Positions 9,792-20,175 are shown, counted from the stretch's first letter. The stretch: 64,000 bases of DNA from Ignavibacteriales bacterium (GCA_020061355.1 JAGUYK010000014.1:1-64000), one strand, 5' to 3'. A program made the numbers and translations. The notes: a model not told the origin generated them from the letters alone.

Positions 9792-11216
9792 TTAATTTAA
9801 ATTGAAGCTGAATAACTGGGCATGTTTAAATTGAAACTCGAGACAGACAGTTTTCCCGCTAAGCGAGCTTAGTTTCCCTTTCCATTTAACCTCATGATTT
9901 ATTGAATCACCTTTTAATTCAACCCAGCCAAAATCATTCAATGGATTCCTCTCACTATCTAATAATCTAACTCTCATTTCACCTTTAATATTTGCATTCA
10001 CCGATAATTGTTCTGAATTGAATAGAACAGGTTTGGTAATTAAATATCCTGTATTTAGATCTGCATCACGGCTTACATATCTATCAACCGGCATTCTTGC
10101 AAGACATAAGTGCCGTTCTTCAAAACGATTTACCTTATGACCGCGCTGATAACCTCCGTAATAAAGAAATGTTTCATTACCAACAATTACTTGTTCATCT
10201 CCCCATGCCATTGCATGATCCCACGAACCCGGAACTGGATTATTAGGAATGAAGGGTTCATAATCTCTCTGCCATGTATATCCATCACGGCTCCATGCAA
10301 GAACCGTATATCCAAGGCCCGCAGCTTTTCTATCCATATCAGCCATTTCATAAGTAGAAGCACCTGCGGTGGCATTTATATCATCTCTAAGAATTTTAAC
10401 CAGTCCAATCAACAAGCCGCCTCTGGCAATAACACCTGACATAGCATAAAACTGTGTTTCCCCTTTTTCAATCGGCGCGCCAACTTTCGGCCAGAAGATC
10501 GGCTTGATCGGTTCCCAGTTAATTAAATCTTTACTTACTGTTTGATGAGGAATCCTTCTCTGTTCGTCCATCTTTGGATTATTCGGATCGCTGAATCCGG
10601 GGAGTCTGTGAGAAACAACTGCCAGATAATGTTTTCTGATTGGATCCCAGTGGAGTGTTGTTATATCATGGTTATGAAGAAAAACAGGGTCCTTGGAAAT
10701 CGGTTTCCACTTTATTCCATCAGGTGAAGTAGCAATTCTAAAGCCGGGTTTAAGATATGTTGCAAATAAATATCTTTCTTGAGGATTGATAAAATCTTGG
10801 CCTCGATCGAGAACAGTGCATCCGAATTGTATCTCTTCCGGATAATCACAAACATGAAAAGGTCGGTGCCAGTTTATTCCATCATCAGATTCAATATAAC
10901 TCAATTTGCACCGGCTTATATTCATTGACTCAACAAAAGTATTGTACCACATTTTAAATCTTTTTGTCTCCGGGTCCTGGATAACTGAAAAGTAGGGCTG
11001 CCATACCTGGTCTTTACTTTGACCTCCATATAAAATCGGTTTGTCCATCTTCTTAGGATTATTGACCGTTCTGGTAAGAAAGGATTGTTCAGCAATCAGG
11101 TAATCATCAATAAAAAGCTGAGGACCTTTATTTAGCTGAACTGGTTCGGTTTTATATTGAGCGAATGTAGTAATCGATGCGATTAAAATAAAAGTTATCA
11201 CAAAAAGGTTTTTCAT
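9792..11216 (-). CDS. secreted glycosidase-like beta-propeller protein
   Basis: 474 residues with a signal peptide (first ~19 residues, ending TTFAQ). AAGGAG lies 5 bases before the ATG. The N-terminal motif GPQLFIDDYLIAE and the repeated blade motifs (ESDDGINW, TSPDGIKW, WSRDGYTW) are typical of five-bladed propeller glycoside hydrolases and related proteins common in Planctomycetes and Bacteroidota. The C-terminal ~90 residues form a small beta-sandwich (MRVRLLDSERNPL). The exact GH family is not assigned. It follows the DHDPS-family lyase gene by 13 bases, so one transcript is very likely. Confidence 0.82.
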   Translation of the reverse strand: MKNLFVITFILIASITTFAQYKTEPVQLNKGPQLFIDDYLIAEQSFLTRTVNNPKKMDKPILYGGQSKDQVWQPYFSVIQDPETKRFKMWYNTFVESMNISRCKLSYIESDDGINWHRPFHVCDYPEEIQFGCTVLDRGQDFINPQERYLFATYLKPGFRIATSPDGIKWKPISKDPVFLHNHDITTLHWDPIRKHYLAVVSHRLPGFSDPNNPKMDEQRRIPHQTVSKDLINWEPIKPIFWPKVGAPIEKGETQFYAMSGVIARGGLLIGLVKILRDDINATAGASTYEMADMDRKAAGLGYTVLAWSRDGYTWQRDYEPFIPNNPVPGSWDHAMAWGDEQVIVGNETFLYYGGYQRGHKVNRFEERHLCLARMPVDRYVSRDADLNTGYLITKPVLFNSEQLSVNANIKGEMRVRLLDSERNPLNDFGWVELKGDSINHEVKWKGKLSSLSGKTVCLEFQFKHAQLFSFNLN

Positions 11217-11229
11217 CTAAACTCCTTGA

Positions 11230-12129
11230 TTATAAACTCAGTTTAGAATATTCATTTATTAAAATTTTATTTTCTTCTTCAGTTAAAGGAACAAGCGGCA
11301 TTTGAACATAAGGCTTACAAATATTCAGATGATTCAGTATTGCTTTTATTTCCGGAATTGTTCTTGTCATTGCTTTATTGTTTTGAACAAGCACTGATAA
11401 TGTTTCTGCCCTTTCCTGGAATTCCATTGCGGTTTTTTCATCACCTTTTATTGCGGCTTCATATAGTGATTGGAATAAACCGGGAGTTACGTTTGTAGTG
11501 TTTGGGATAATACCATCAAATCCCATAAGTAGCGCCTGACTTGATTTATTAGTCCAGCCGATAAATAATGAGAAGTCTTCTCTATTTTTAAACAGCTGTG
11601 CCAATTTTTCAACTCTTTCGTAATCGCGTTCGGAATCTTTCAATGCAACAATGTTAGGATGAAGACTCAGCTTTTCGATTATATCAACAGGAATTGACAT
11701 ATTTGTAATTGATTTGATATTATAAATAATAATCGGTCTCGGCGAATTATCAGCAACGAACTCAAAATATTTCATCATTAAATCAGGAGTAAGGGGGAAG
11801 AAATAAGGTAAGTGAACCACAAAAACATCAACACCGTAATCAGAATATTTTTTTGCCGTATTAATTGTTGTTTCAACGCAATTATCGGTTATACCGGCAT
11901 ATAGCGTTGTTTTATCATTAACAATTTTAACTGCTAATTTGGTCAGATGATCTCTATTGGATACCGGGTTTAATGCAATCTCTCCGGTTGTACCAAGAAT
12001 GAATGGGAAATTGTTATGTTTTAGAACTAATCTGAATAATTTTTCAACCGAGCCGTCATCAATCTTTCCGGATTTTTCAATTGGTGTGATTAATGGGGCT
12101 ATTACACCGTGATATTTTTTCTTTGTCAT
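11230..12129 (-). CDS. DHDPS/N-acetylneuraminate lyase family aldolase
   Basis: 299 residues, the normal size for the DapA/NanA/KdgA family of class I (beta/alpha)8 aldolases and dehydratases. The phosphate/carboxylate-binding GTTGE is at 46-50, the catalytic Tyr in IIIYN at about 136, and the Schiff-base Lys in VALKDS at about 164. The family includes dihydrodipicolinate synthase, sialic acid lyase, 2-keto-3-deoxygluconate aldolase and 5-dehydro-4-deoxyglucarate dehydratase. Being first in an operon of secreted sugar-active proteins, not among lysine genes, it is more likely a sugar-acid lyase than DapA. It has its own start region after the terminator of the TonB receptor gene. Confidence 0.85.
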   Translation of the reverse strand: MTKKKYHGVIAPLITPIEKSGKIDDGSVEKLFRLVLKHNNFPFILGTTGEIALNPVSNRDHLTKLAVKIVNDKTTLYAGITDNCVETTINTAKKYSDYGVDVFVVHLPYFFPLTPDLMMKYFEFVADNSPRPIIIYNIKSITNMSIPVDIIEKLSLHPNIVALKDSERDYERVEKLAQLFKNREDFSLFIGWTNKSSQALLMGFDGIIPNTTNVTPGLFQSLYEAAIKGDEKTAMEFQERAETLSVLVQNNKAMTRTIPEIKAILNHLNICKPYVQMPLVPLTEEENKILINEYSKLSL

Positions 12130-12162
12130 AATTTCTCTAGATATTATTGATATGAATTATTT

Positions 12163-12190
12163 AAAAAACGAGGCGGCATTTAACCGCCTC
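12163..12190 (-). terminator. Rho-independent terminator after the TonB receptor gene
   Basis: On the minus strand a perfect 7-bp stem (GAGGCGG/CCGCCTC, 12170-12190) is followed by G and six T. It lies 14 bases after the stop of the TonB-dependent receptor gene and separates that transcript from the DHDPS-led operon. Confidence 0.85.
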
Positions 12191-12203
12191 ATAAATTAAC
12201 AAC

Positions 12204-14996
12204 TTACAAACCCCACTTTATTCCAGCTCTGGTCCACCATGAGTAAAATTCCTGAAGATAAGGACGCCACTCAACTCCGAGATATTGTCGTTCCGGAGCA
12301 TTTGTGATATTGTTAACTTCAACAAATGCTTCGAGATTCTTCCAGAAATTATACGATGCTGAAAAATCTAATTGGGCATGACTGTCAACAAATACATCGA
12401 ATAAGGTGTTCTTACCGACCAATCTCAAGAACTTACCCTGGAATGCATAAGCTAAACGTGCTTTGAAATTATCTTTTTCATAAGCGAGAGCTATATTTCC
12501 AACATCACCAGCCTGACCGGGTAAGAATCCTTTACGACCCTGTAAATCAGCTTCTGCCCATGTATGAGTATAATTGAAGTAGATACCAAAACCCGATAAG
12601 AATCCTGGTAAGAAGGTTAATTCCTGCTGCCAGTTAAATTCCATTCCAAACAACTCTGCATCTCCACCGTTTACGGGCATTCTTTCTTCATAACCGATAT
12701 AAGCACCGGTTGTAGTAATCTTTCTACTTTCAAAAATAATTCCCTTTAGAGATTTGTAGAAAAAGCTTGCCGAAGCCTGACCGATTCCGCTAAAGTAATG
12801 TTCAACCATAAAATCAAGATTTGTTGATTCAGTCGGTTTCAGATCCGGGTTACCGCTGCGGTATCTTTTGTTTCTCGGTTCAAGGAAAAAAGTAGGTGCT
12901 AAATCAAAGAAGTTAGGACGGGCAATTGACTGGGTAATTGATGCTCGGAACTTAGTCATTTCAAAAAGGTCATAACGGAAGTGAACCATAGGAAACAGGT
13001 TGTTATAATCTCTCGTTTCATTTGTTGGGGTTAAGCTGGAGAAATTACCCGCGGCATCAAATACTAATAAGTTACCTTTATAATCCGTTGAAGTAAATTC
13101 ATGACGGAAACCGGCTAACAAAGAAGCTTTGCCAAAATTAATATCTGTCATTAAGAAGTATGCTAAAATGTCCTCATTAGATTCATAAGTTGCTCCTTCT
13201 GAATCATACCAGTTAAGGGTTTCGCGCAAAACGGTTGCGTCAGTTCTGTTAGCCTTAACAAAATCCTCAACCTTTTTATAGTCTGTTTGCGGACCGAATA
13301 CATAATTCCCTTCCATAAAATCAGTTCTATTTCTATCACCTAAAAAGTAAGCAAGATTTAGCTTTGGTGATTTTACATAACTATAAGACCATCGATCATC
13401 ATCTCTATCTTTAAAGGTTGTTGTGTATTTGAAACCGGCTTTTAATTTAGATGGATATTCGAAAAAATTATATGGTAGTTCAAAGTTAAGTCTGCCAACC
13501 GTATACTTAGTAGTACTTAACATATCACGGTAATCAAAAGCATTAAGATCATATTTCGTAGGGTCAAGACGGGCATCTACAGGAATATTTGTGTTTGTAA
13601 TAGTATACTTTGGAAAATCTTTATCAGCAAAATCAAATGCAAGATTTACTCTTTGGTAAAAATCATAGGATGTAATTATATCACCATAATGATTTTCTTC
13701 ACCATAAGTGTGAGCAATGTGGTAATTTAAGTTGAGATTTCCCAACTGATGAACACCGCCAAAACTGTATTGATTCTGGTATAATTGTTCAAGACGTGCT
13801 CTTTGTTCAAGAGCGATTCTCGAATTTTGTGTTAGAGTTCCGGTAGCATTTAAATAATTTCCGCTATCAACACGCAAACGCATTCTTCCTCTATTCTGCC
13901 AATCGTCAAACTGGTTCCATAAAATATTTGCGTAGATTCTATGGAAATCGTTAAACCTGTATTCAACACCGCCGCCAAGTCCATAACGGTCTTTCTTATT
14001 AACGTAATCCATGAAATTAACTTCAGCGAGTGCAAACGGGATTACATTTTTATTTGCATCCTGCTTTTCATCCCATGTGAATTCCATATTGTCAGTACCA
14101 CGTTCTCTTGAATCATAGTTTGCAGTTAAAGAGATACCGAAATTCTTATTCTCGCCGAAACGGGTGCTGAAAGTAAAATTTCCATGATATGATGGTTTAC
14201 TGCTAAGATCAACATATCCGGAAGCGGCAACTACTTTTAGATTCATTCCCGGATAATCGAATGCACTTTTTGTAATAATGTTTACGGAACCGCCGATCGC
14301 GTTAGCATCCATTTCCGGTGTAATGGCTTTATTAACTTCAATGAAAGACATCTGGTTAGAACCGACGATATCAAGTTGAGAATATCTTTCCTGATTACGT
14401 GTTGATGCTAGAACTTCGCCATTAACAGTTATAGCACTTAAGCGTGGTTCGGTACCGCGAATCAAAGCATATCTTCCATCTCCAAGTGAACGACCAATAT
14501 ACACACCCGGTATACGTTGAATGACTTCGGCAACGTTTGCATCTGGAAAACTTTCCATCTGTTCTCTTGAAACAACATTTTTAATATTTTCAGCTTCACG
14601 CTGAACACTTAGAGCTTTAACCTGACCTTGTCTTAACCCTTCAACAACCACATCTTCAAGGTTAACATAACCTGGCTTTAGTTGAATCATAACTTCTAGA
14701 GTCCTTCCGGCAACAACAGTTACATCGGTCAAAAAATCTTCATAACCGATATATTTTACCTGCAGTTTATAACTTCCCGGAGGAACATTTACAATACGAT
14801 ACGTTCCTTGAAGATCAGTAGCGGTGCCAATTCTTGTCCCTTGAAGAATAACATTTGCACTTGGCAAGAACTCCCCTGATTGAGAATCAGTAACTTTTCC
14901 GGATAAATTACCGGTTTGTGCAAAAATTTCTGTGAACGATAAAATAAAGATTAGGAGGAATAGTTTAGATAAAGATGCAATTAGTTTTTCTTTCAT
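12204..14996 (-). CDS. TonB-dependent outer membrane receptor with CarboxypepD_reg-like domain
   Basis: 930 residues. Signal peptide (1-26), then a carboxypeptidase-regulatory-like domain (about 28-112), a plug domain (about 130-250, with MESFPDANVAEVIQRIPGV and the IGGSVNIITK end) and a ~650-residue beta-barrel ending in an aromatic strand (WWTRAGIKWGL). The plug wording matches the TIGR01782-type receptors linked with glycan uptake in Xanthomonads and Bacteroidota. No SusD partner is encoded nearby, unlike a classic PUL. GGAG lies 8 bases before the start codon. It probably imports oligosaccharides produced by the secreted enzymes around it; the substrate is not visible from sequence. Confidence 0.93.
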   Translation of the reverse strand: MKEKLIASLSKLFLLIFILSFTEIFAQTGNLSGKVTDSQSGEFLPSANVILQGTRIGTATDLQGTYRIVNVPPGSYKLQVKYIGYEDFLTDVTVVAGRTLEVMIQLKPGYVNLEDVVVEGLRQGQVKALSVQREAENIKNVVSREQMESFPDANVAEVIQRIPGVYIGRSLGDGRYALIRGTEPRLSAITVNGEVLASTRNQERYSQLDIVGSNQMSFIEVNKAITPEMDANAIGGSVNIITKSAFDYPGMNLKVVAASGYVDLSSKPSYHGNFTFSTRFGENKNFGISLTANYDSRERGTDNMEFTWDEKQDANKNVIPFALAEVNFMDYVNKKDRYGLGGGVEYRFNDFHRIYANILWNQFDDWQNRGRMRLRVDSGNYLNATGTLTQNSRIALEQRARLEQLYQNQYSFGGVHQLGNLNLNYHIAHTYGEENHYGDIITSYDFYQRVNLAFDFADKDFPKYTITNTNIPVDARLDPTKYDLNAFDYRDMLSTTKYTVGRLNFELPYNFFEYPSKLKAGFKYTTTFKDRDDDRWSYSYVKSPKLNLAYFLGDRNRTDFMEGNYVFGPQTDYKKVEDFVKANRTDATVLRETLNWYDSEGATYESNEDILAYFLMTDINFGKASLLAGFRHEFTSTDYKGNLLVFDAAGNFSSLTPTNETRDYNNLFPMVHFRYDLFEMTKFRASITQSIARPNFFDLAPTFFLEPRNKRYRSGNPDLKPTESTNLDFMVEHYFSGIGQASASFFYKSLKGIIFESRKITTTGAYIGYEERMPVNGGDAELFGMEFNWQQELTFLPGFLSGFGIYFNYTHTWAEADLQGRKGFLPGQAGDVGNIALAYEKDNFKARLAYAFQGKFLRLVGKNTLFDVFVDSHAQLDFSASYNFWKNLEAFVEVNNITNAPERQYLGVEWRPYLQEFYSWWTRAGIKWGL

Positions 14997-15096
14997 TTGT
15001 TTTACTCCTCGATTGTTAGTTTGTAACTTTGTTATTTGAGTGATTAAAAAATGTAATCTTTTTCATTTCATACCCGCCCTCCAAAAGATTTTATTG

Positions 15097-16893
15097 TTAT
15101 TTGAGTAATAGCATTTTATTAACGAGAATTTTATTATTCGTTTTTAATACACAGAAGTAAATACCACTTACCATTCCATCAGAGTTAAACGCCACTGAAT
15201 AATTTCCAGCGGATTTAATTCCTTTTTCAAGAGTTAAAATTTTCTGTCCAAGAATATTTTGAATGCTTAGTTCAATATTTGTTTGTTGATTAAGCTTATA
15301 GGAGATCTTTGTCTGGTTGTTGAATGGATTCGGATAGTTTTGATAAAGAACTATTTCAATTGGAATGCTACCATCATCTGATTTTTCAACATTTGTTATT
15401 TGTCCTGACGAGTTAATATTTAGAAAATAAGCTTCACCCCTTGCGCTATAACTACCGGTTGAGCCTGCAATAACACAGTGTCCATCGGAATTCACTATCA
15501 AACCTCCTACACCTTCACTTTCATTTCCTCCAAATTGTGACCGCCAGATTTCATTACCGCTAAAATCCGTTTTAATAACGAGCATATCATTAATTGTCCG
15601 GGGCAGAATTTCCAAATCTTTTGTTCCGGCTATAACAAAACCGTCATTTGCAACTGCAATTCTAGCTGCATAATCCTGATATTGCGCACCGAAGACTTTA
15701 CGCCACACAAAATCTCCGGATTCATTTACTTTAAGTAGCAGCCAGTCATGACCACCGGCGATACTGTAACTAAGACTGTAACCGGAAATTATAAATGAAC
15801 CGTCCGATAGTTCGGCTATATCTGTTCCTTCATCCCACATTGAACCACCATGTGTTTTATCCCAGATTATATCACCATTTACATTAACCTTCATTAAGTA
15901 AACGTCAAAATCACCGCTTCCTTTACTGGAAGTTGTTCCCAGGATCATATAGTTGCCGTCTTTAGTCGGAATAATTTTCTTACCGGCATCTCCACCGGTA
16001 CCACCAAAATTCTTTTCCCAAATCTTCTTTCCGTTTTGATCTACTTTAATTAGGTAAACTTGAGTAGAAGTAGTGAAGCTTCTTGTTGTCCCGGCAAGTA
16101 AGAATCCTCCGTCAGATGTGTGAACAAATGATCCGGAATTTTCTGCATCTGAACCGCCAAATATATTTTGCCAGACAATTGATTTGTCAGGATTTAATTT
16201 TGCAAAGTATAAATCGTTCAGACCACCTTTGTAAGTCTGCTTTTCTCCAAATAATAAAAAACTTCCGTCAGGATTTTGCTCGAGCTGACCGATGCCTTCA
16301 CCAAGATCCTCATCACCGAAGCTGTGTGTCCATTGAATTTCACCAAGATTATTTGTTCTTACCAAGTAAAAATCTGAATACTCTCTATCCGGTAATTGCG
16401 TAGATCCTCCAAGAAGATATCCCCCATCAGATAATTGCTGAATTGACCCTACACCATCCGATTCAACGCCACCGAAAATTCTTTCAAAACTTGGTTTAGC
16501 TCCACCGGTTCCATATCCGCTTATAGAATATTTGTTTGGACTTGTTGATGCATTGCTAACAATTGTAAGCTCGGTTGTGAATTGACCGGTACCCGTTGGA
16601 AGGAATTCAATTTCTAGAATAAAATATTCAGCGAGCCCAACTGTTTTTGTACCCGGGTTATTAAGGATTTTAAATTGAGGAGCTGCAGCTAAACTTATTG
16701 AAGATATGTTCAGATTAGTGACATCAAGATTATATATTGATATCTGCCTGACAGCTTTACTTCCTACCGGGATCTTACCCATGTACGGCTGCTGAGGGAC
16801 AACTGAGATTGATTGTGCAATTGATTGAGAAGAAAAAATTAAGATGATACTAAATATTATAAATAAAGATTTCAAAGATGATCTGGTAATCAT
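15097..16893 (-). CDS. secreted choice-of-anchor-D/propeller protein with type IX C-terminal sorting domain
   Basis: 598 residues. Signal peptide (to about residue 26), then an ASH/choice-of-anchor-D-like beta-sandwich (about 30-125), then about seven repeats of the pattern SDGGYLLGGST / TKDGNYMILGTTSS (about 130-500), and a ~85-residue T9SS type A sorting domain containing NYPNPFN and ending KMLLLK. AGGAGGGATT precedes the ATG. The sorting domain implies secretion by the type IX system and attachment or release at the cell surface. Repeats of this kind form beta-propellers; function unknown. It is upstream of the TonB receptor with a gap of 100 bases. Confidence 0.87.
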   Translation of the reverse strand: MITRSSLKSLFIIFSIILIFSSQSIAQSISVVPQQPYMGKIPVGSKAVRQISIYNLDVTNLNISSISLAAAPQFKILNNPGTKTVGLAEYFILEIEFLPTGTGQFTTELTIVSNASTSPNKYSISGYGTGGAKPSFERIFGGVESDGVGSIQQLSDGGYLLGGSTQLPDREYSDFYLVRTNNLGEIQWTHSFGDEDLGEGIGQLEQNPDGSFLLFGEKQTYKGGLNDLYFAKLNPDKSIVWQNIFGGSDAENSGSFVHTSDGGFLLAGTTRSFTTSTQVYLIKVDQNGKKIWEKNFGGTGGDAGKKIIPTKDGNYMILGTTSSKGSGDFDVYLMKVNVNGDIIWDKTHGGSMWDEGTDIAELSDGSFIISGYSLSYSIAGGHDWLLLKVNESGDFVWRKVFGAQYQDYAARIAVANDGFVIAGTKDLEILPRTINDMLVIKTDFSGNEIWRSQFGGNESEGVGGLIVNSDGHCVIAGSTGSYSARGEAYFLNINSSGQITNVEKSDDGSIPIEIVLYQNYPNPFNNQTKISYKLNQQTNIELSIQNILGQKILTLEKGIKSAGNYSVAFNSDGMVSGIYFCVLKTNNKILVNKMLLLK

Positions 16894-16988
16894 AATCCCT
16901 CCTAATTATAAAAGCTTTTTGTGCAAGTCGGTATGTTTAACACGTAACTTTTGTATGAGTTAAATAAACTTATTACTTATAAAATCGA

Positions 16989-17783
16989 TTACTTTTTAAA
17001 TTTGGGATCGAACCCAAGACTCCTTGAAATTCGATCAGCATACTTTATTACTTTATTACCGATTTTGTCAAAATCTTTTTCCTTAATACGAAACGAGGGA
17101 CCTGAAATCCATATTGAAGCAAAAGGATATCCTTTATAATTAAAAATTGGAGCGGCAATACAGATCATACCTTCTATTTCTTCGGCATAATCAATACCAA
17201 ATCCTTTTTGCTGTACAGTTAGCAAATGTTTTTTATATTCAGGTGCACTTAAAATCGTCCTTTCGTTATACTTTTGAAATTCTATTGTAGAAATAATTTT
17301 ATTTTTTTCATCTTCTTTCAGAAAAGCAATTATTGATTTTGCCGGTGCCGATGTATGAAGATGAAATTTTCGACCAGGTTCTAAAACAAATCTGAAAGAA
17401 TGTTTACCGGGTACTTCTTCAACAATCAAACCTTCGTTACCATGAAGGATACCTAACGGCACAGTCTCTCCTAACTCATCTCTAAGTTCTCTCATAACAG
17501 GCAAAGCTTTTTCAATAAGCGTCTGTTCTCCAAGTGCTGAATATCCCATCGTTAATAACTTTTGAGAGAGCTGGTATTTCTTGGTTTCATCATCCCTTAT
17601 TAAATAATTGGTATCAACTAATGTTGATGTAATTCTAAAAATACTGTTGCGGGGAATTTTTAATTGTTCGGAGATTTCGGAAGCAGTTAGTCCAGCAGGA
17701 TGCTGTGAGAGATGTTCCATTATTGTTAAAGCACGTTCAAGATTAGGAACATGATATTTCGAATTATCAGACTTCTTTACCAT
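16989..17783 (-). CDS. IclR-family transcriptional regulator
   Basis: 264 residues. An N-terminal winged helix-turn-helix (about 14-75; ERALTIMEHLSQH, then SEISEQLKIPRNSIFRI) and a C-terminal IclR effector domain (about 80-255). IclR proteins such as KdgR bind small sugar acids or aromatic acids and control nearby catabolic operons. It is placed upstream of the TonB receptor and polysaccharide operon on the same strand, so it may control them; the ligand could be 2-keto-3-deoxygluconate by analogy with KdgR, which is inference. No operator was identified. Confidence 0.9.
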   Translation of the reverse strand: MVKKSDNSKYHVPNLERALTIMEHLSQHPAGLTASEISEQLKIPRNSIFRITSTLVDTNYLIRDDETKKYQLSQKLLTMGYSALGEQTLIEKALPVMRELRDELGETVPLGILHGNEGLIVEEVPGKHSFRFVLEPGRKFHLHTSAPAKSIIAFLKEDEKNKIISTIEFQKYNERTILSAPEYKKHLLTVQQKGFGIDYAEEIEGMICIAAPIFNYKGYPFASIWISGPSFRIKEKDFDKIGNKVIKYADRISRSLGFDPKFKK

Positions 17784-18458
17784 ACTGATAACCTACTCTA
17801 CTTGTCAAATGTGTTTAATATATAGACTGCACGACCAAATATAAAACACGAAAAACGTTGTGTCAAGCAAAATCGGAGACCGGTTTCTATTTTTTCATTT
17901 GAGAATTAAGTAGCTGAAGTCGTAAGTAAATATAAAATCTTGCCCTTCCTTTATATGTCCTTGAGAAGGATTTTAAGACAACTATTCTAAAATCACTTCG
18001 TTTTATGAGGGTGTGAAATTTTCCACATCCATTATTAGATTCAAAACTAAGATTTGATCTCTCTTTGAATTAACTGAACAATTATAAATTCCGAAGAGTT
18101 TTTCATATAGAGGTCCCAACAATTTAGTTATAATTAGAATTGGCAATATGAATTTTTTTCTGATTATCATGAATCGATAATTTAAATTCCTGCACAAATG
18201 CTATATTTTGTGAAAGTATTATTAAACTAAATTGCTATTCAAAAATTAAATTCTAAATAGGGATAATCAATTAGGTGTTAATGATATGGTATGGTTATTA
18301 ATCTGCACTTTGAAGAAGATTAAATTTTATTAAACAACTGTGGTGGACTAAAGCAACCGGGAAAGCTATGGAGACCATTAATACCTGCATTGATTTCCGA
18401 AATGCGATTCATGAATTAATTTTCAATTCAAATAAAAAAGTGTAAAGGGTGTTTTTCA
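17784..18458. other. intergenic region between divergent iclR-type regulator and GH20 gene
   Basis: 675 bases of AT-rich sequence between divergently transcribed genes. It should carry both promoters. The only long frame (18003-18197, minus) has no ribosome site or recognisable product. A TTGACA-like hexamer stands about 32 bases before the IclR start. No repeat, tRNA or riboswitch is seen. Confidence 0.5.
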
Positions 18459-20128
18459 ATGAGAAACCTAAAGTTCATCGCATCTTTATTTTTCCTTATT
18501 ACAACCGGTCTTGCGATATCAACCTCCGCTGATGTAAATACTTCTCGAAATCATTTGATAATCTATCATATGGATTTTAATTCCGTTTCCCTTCGTGAAG
18601 ATTATATAAAAACAACTCTTAAGAAAGCTTCTGACATGGGGTACAACGCGGTCTTGTGGGAAATTGAAGACGATGTTAAATGGGAAATCTGCCCTGAGTC
18701 TTCGAGCCCGGATGCATTTTCAAAAGAGACATTTAAAGACATCTTACGTTATTCCAGAGATCTAGGCCTTGAACCGATTCCACTTCTCCAGACAATTGGG
18801 CATGCTGAATATGTGTTGATGAATGAAAAATATTTGATGTTCAGGGAAGACCCCAAGAGGTATGATTGTTATTGCACAAGTAATGCAAGAGTGCGCCAGT
18901 TTATAAAGAGTTGGATAAAGGAATACCTAAACCTTTTCGGAGATGTGCAATATTTCCACCTTGGTGGAGATGAAGCAAATGTATTTGCAACCTGTGCTGT
19001 CTGTTCAAAAAAAGCAAGGGAAATTGGAAGAAATAGATTGTATGCAGAATACTTAACAGATATTGCCACCCCATTACTTGAAAAGGGAATTAGACCGGGA
19101 ATCTGGTGCGATATGATTCTTCACAATCCAAAAGATCTGGAAGTGGTTCCAAAAGATTTTATTATCTGGGATTGGAACTACTGGGATGGCGATAAAACGC
19201 CGCAGAGAGTAATGGTGTGGAATAAAATGAAGCGTTTGAAAAAAGATGAGATAGCTTGGCAGATCTGGAATCTATGCCTGAGATAATAGATGGCGCAGGC
19301 AACTTAAAACCTTTTTATACTGTCGATATTCTTAAAAAATCTGGATTCGATATAATACTTTGCAGTTCATCTCGCTCGCACGGAGATGCAGTATTCGCGG
19401 GCAGGCAAGACGTTCATGCACCTAATATAATAGGAGCTGCAAAAAAAACAGTGGAAGAAGGGCTTTTAGGTACATGCGTAACAAGCTGGGCAGTTAGAGT
19501 ACATAATCATGAAACTCAGCAACCCTGGCTCTATCTGGCACCACTAACTATAAAAAATCACACACTTTCATCTGACCAATTGTATGCTCTTTGCTCCGAA
19601 TATTTTTTCGGAGTAAAAAACAAAGAGATCTTCGACGCTTTCAGTCTCATCGGTTTCCCCTTTCCATTCGCCGATCAACTATCGACAGGGATAATGTGGA
19701 CAGGAATGAAAGATTCCAAACCTGTTCCCAAAAATTATCTTACTGATCTAATGAATAAATGGAAATCGGGTAACGGTACTCAGTGGAAAGAAAATAAAAA
19801 GATTATTCAAGAGGCATCTGGAAAAATAAACCTTGGTATCAATTTGCTCAATGTTTTTATGCTGAAGGCAACAAATGGATTCGAGATCCTTAATGCCTGG
19901 TCGATAGCGGGATATCATCAGTATTGGAGGGCAGTTATTGCAAATAAAATTGTTTTAAGAGAACAAGGTAAATGTTCGAGTATAAATGAGCGGATCATTA
20001 CTCTACTGGGACTATTAGAGACAGATTATCTGAACTGGGCAAGTTCATGGATGACGCCTTGTTCTGCAAAACAGAATACGGGATTAATCTTTGATGCATT
20101 CACTGATTATTTCTCCTCTAAAAATTAA
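18459..20128 (+). pseudogene. GH20 beta-N-acetylhexosaminidase-like gene, frameshifted
   Basis: Two overlapping frames together make one ~556-residue GH20-like enzyme. The first (18459-19286) has a signal peptide, the TIM-barrel start and the GH20 signature HLGGDE with the catalytic Asp-Glu at residues 171-172. The second (open from 19250 to 20128) continues the barrel (SRSHGDAVFAGR, TSWAVRVHNHE) and the C-terminal helices. One base appears to be missing between 19250 and 19286. Ribosome site AAAGGG precedes the ATG. If real, the mutation removes the C-terminal half; it could also be an assembly error. GH20 enzymes release terminal GlcNAc or GalNAc. It is the only plus-strand gene in the first 24 kb. 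Confidence 0.8.
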
Positions 20129-20175
20129 AAAGCCATGAAATGCAGTGTTGATTATCCCGGGAGATTCGATTTAGT

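Noticed and set aside
11230-12129. dapA for lysine biosynthesis
   Set aside because: Catalytic residues fit the broad family, but the operon context is entirely secreted sugar-related genes, so a specific DapA name is not justified.
15014-15080. Leader peptide before the TonB receptor gene
   Set aside because: GGAGG is followed by ATGAAATGA and a 16-codon frame on the minus strand, but there is no attenuator hairpin and no codon bias; chance is as likely.
12204-16893. SusC/SusD-type pair
   Set aside because: The TonB receptor has no adjacent SusD-like lipoprotein; the neighbouring secreted protein is a repeat protein with a type IX sorting domain.
18003-18197. 64-codon minus-strand frame
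   Set aside because: No ribosome site, no recognisable sequence, lies in a promoter region between divergent genes.
19239-19245. A6G slippery-like heptamer in the GH20 gene as programmed -1 frameshifting
   Set aside because: The frame is AAA AAA GAT, not A AAA AAG, and a -1 slip (or a missing A in the run) here meets TGA at 19247 before joining the second frame, so it cannot restore the protein.
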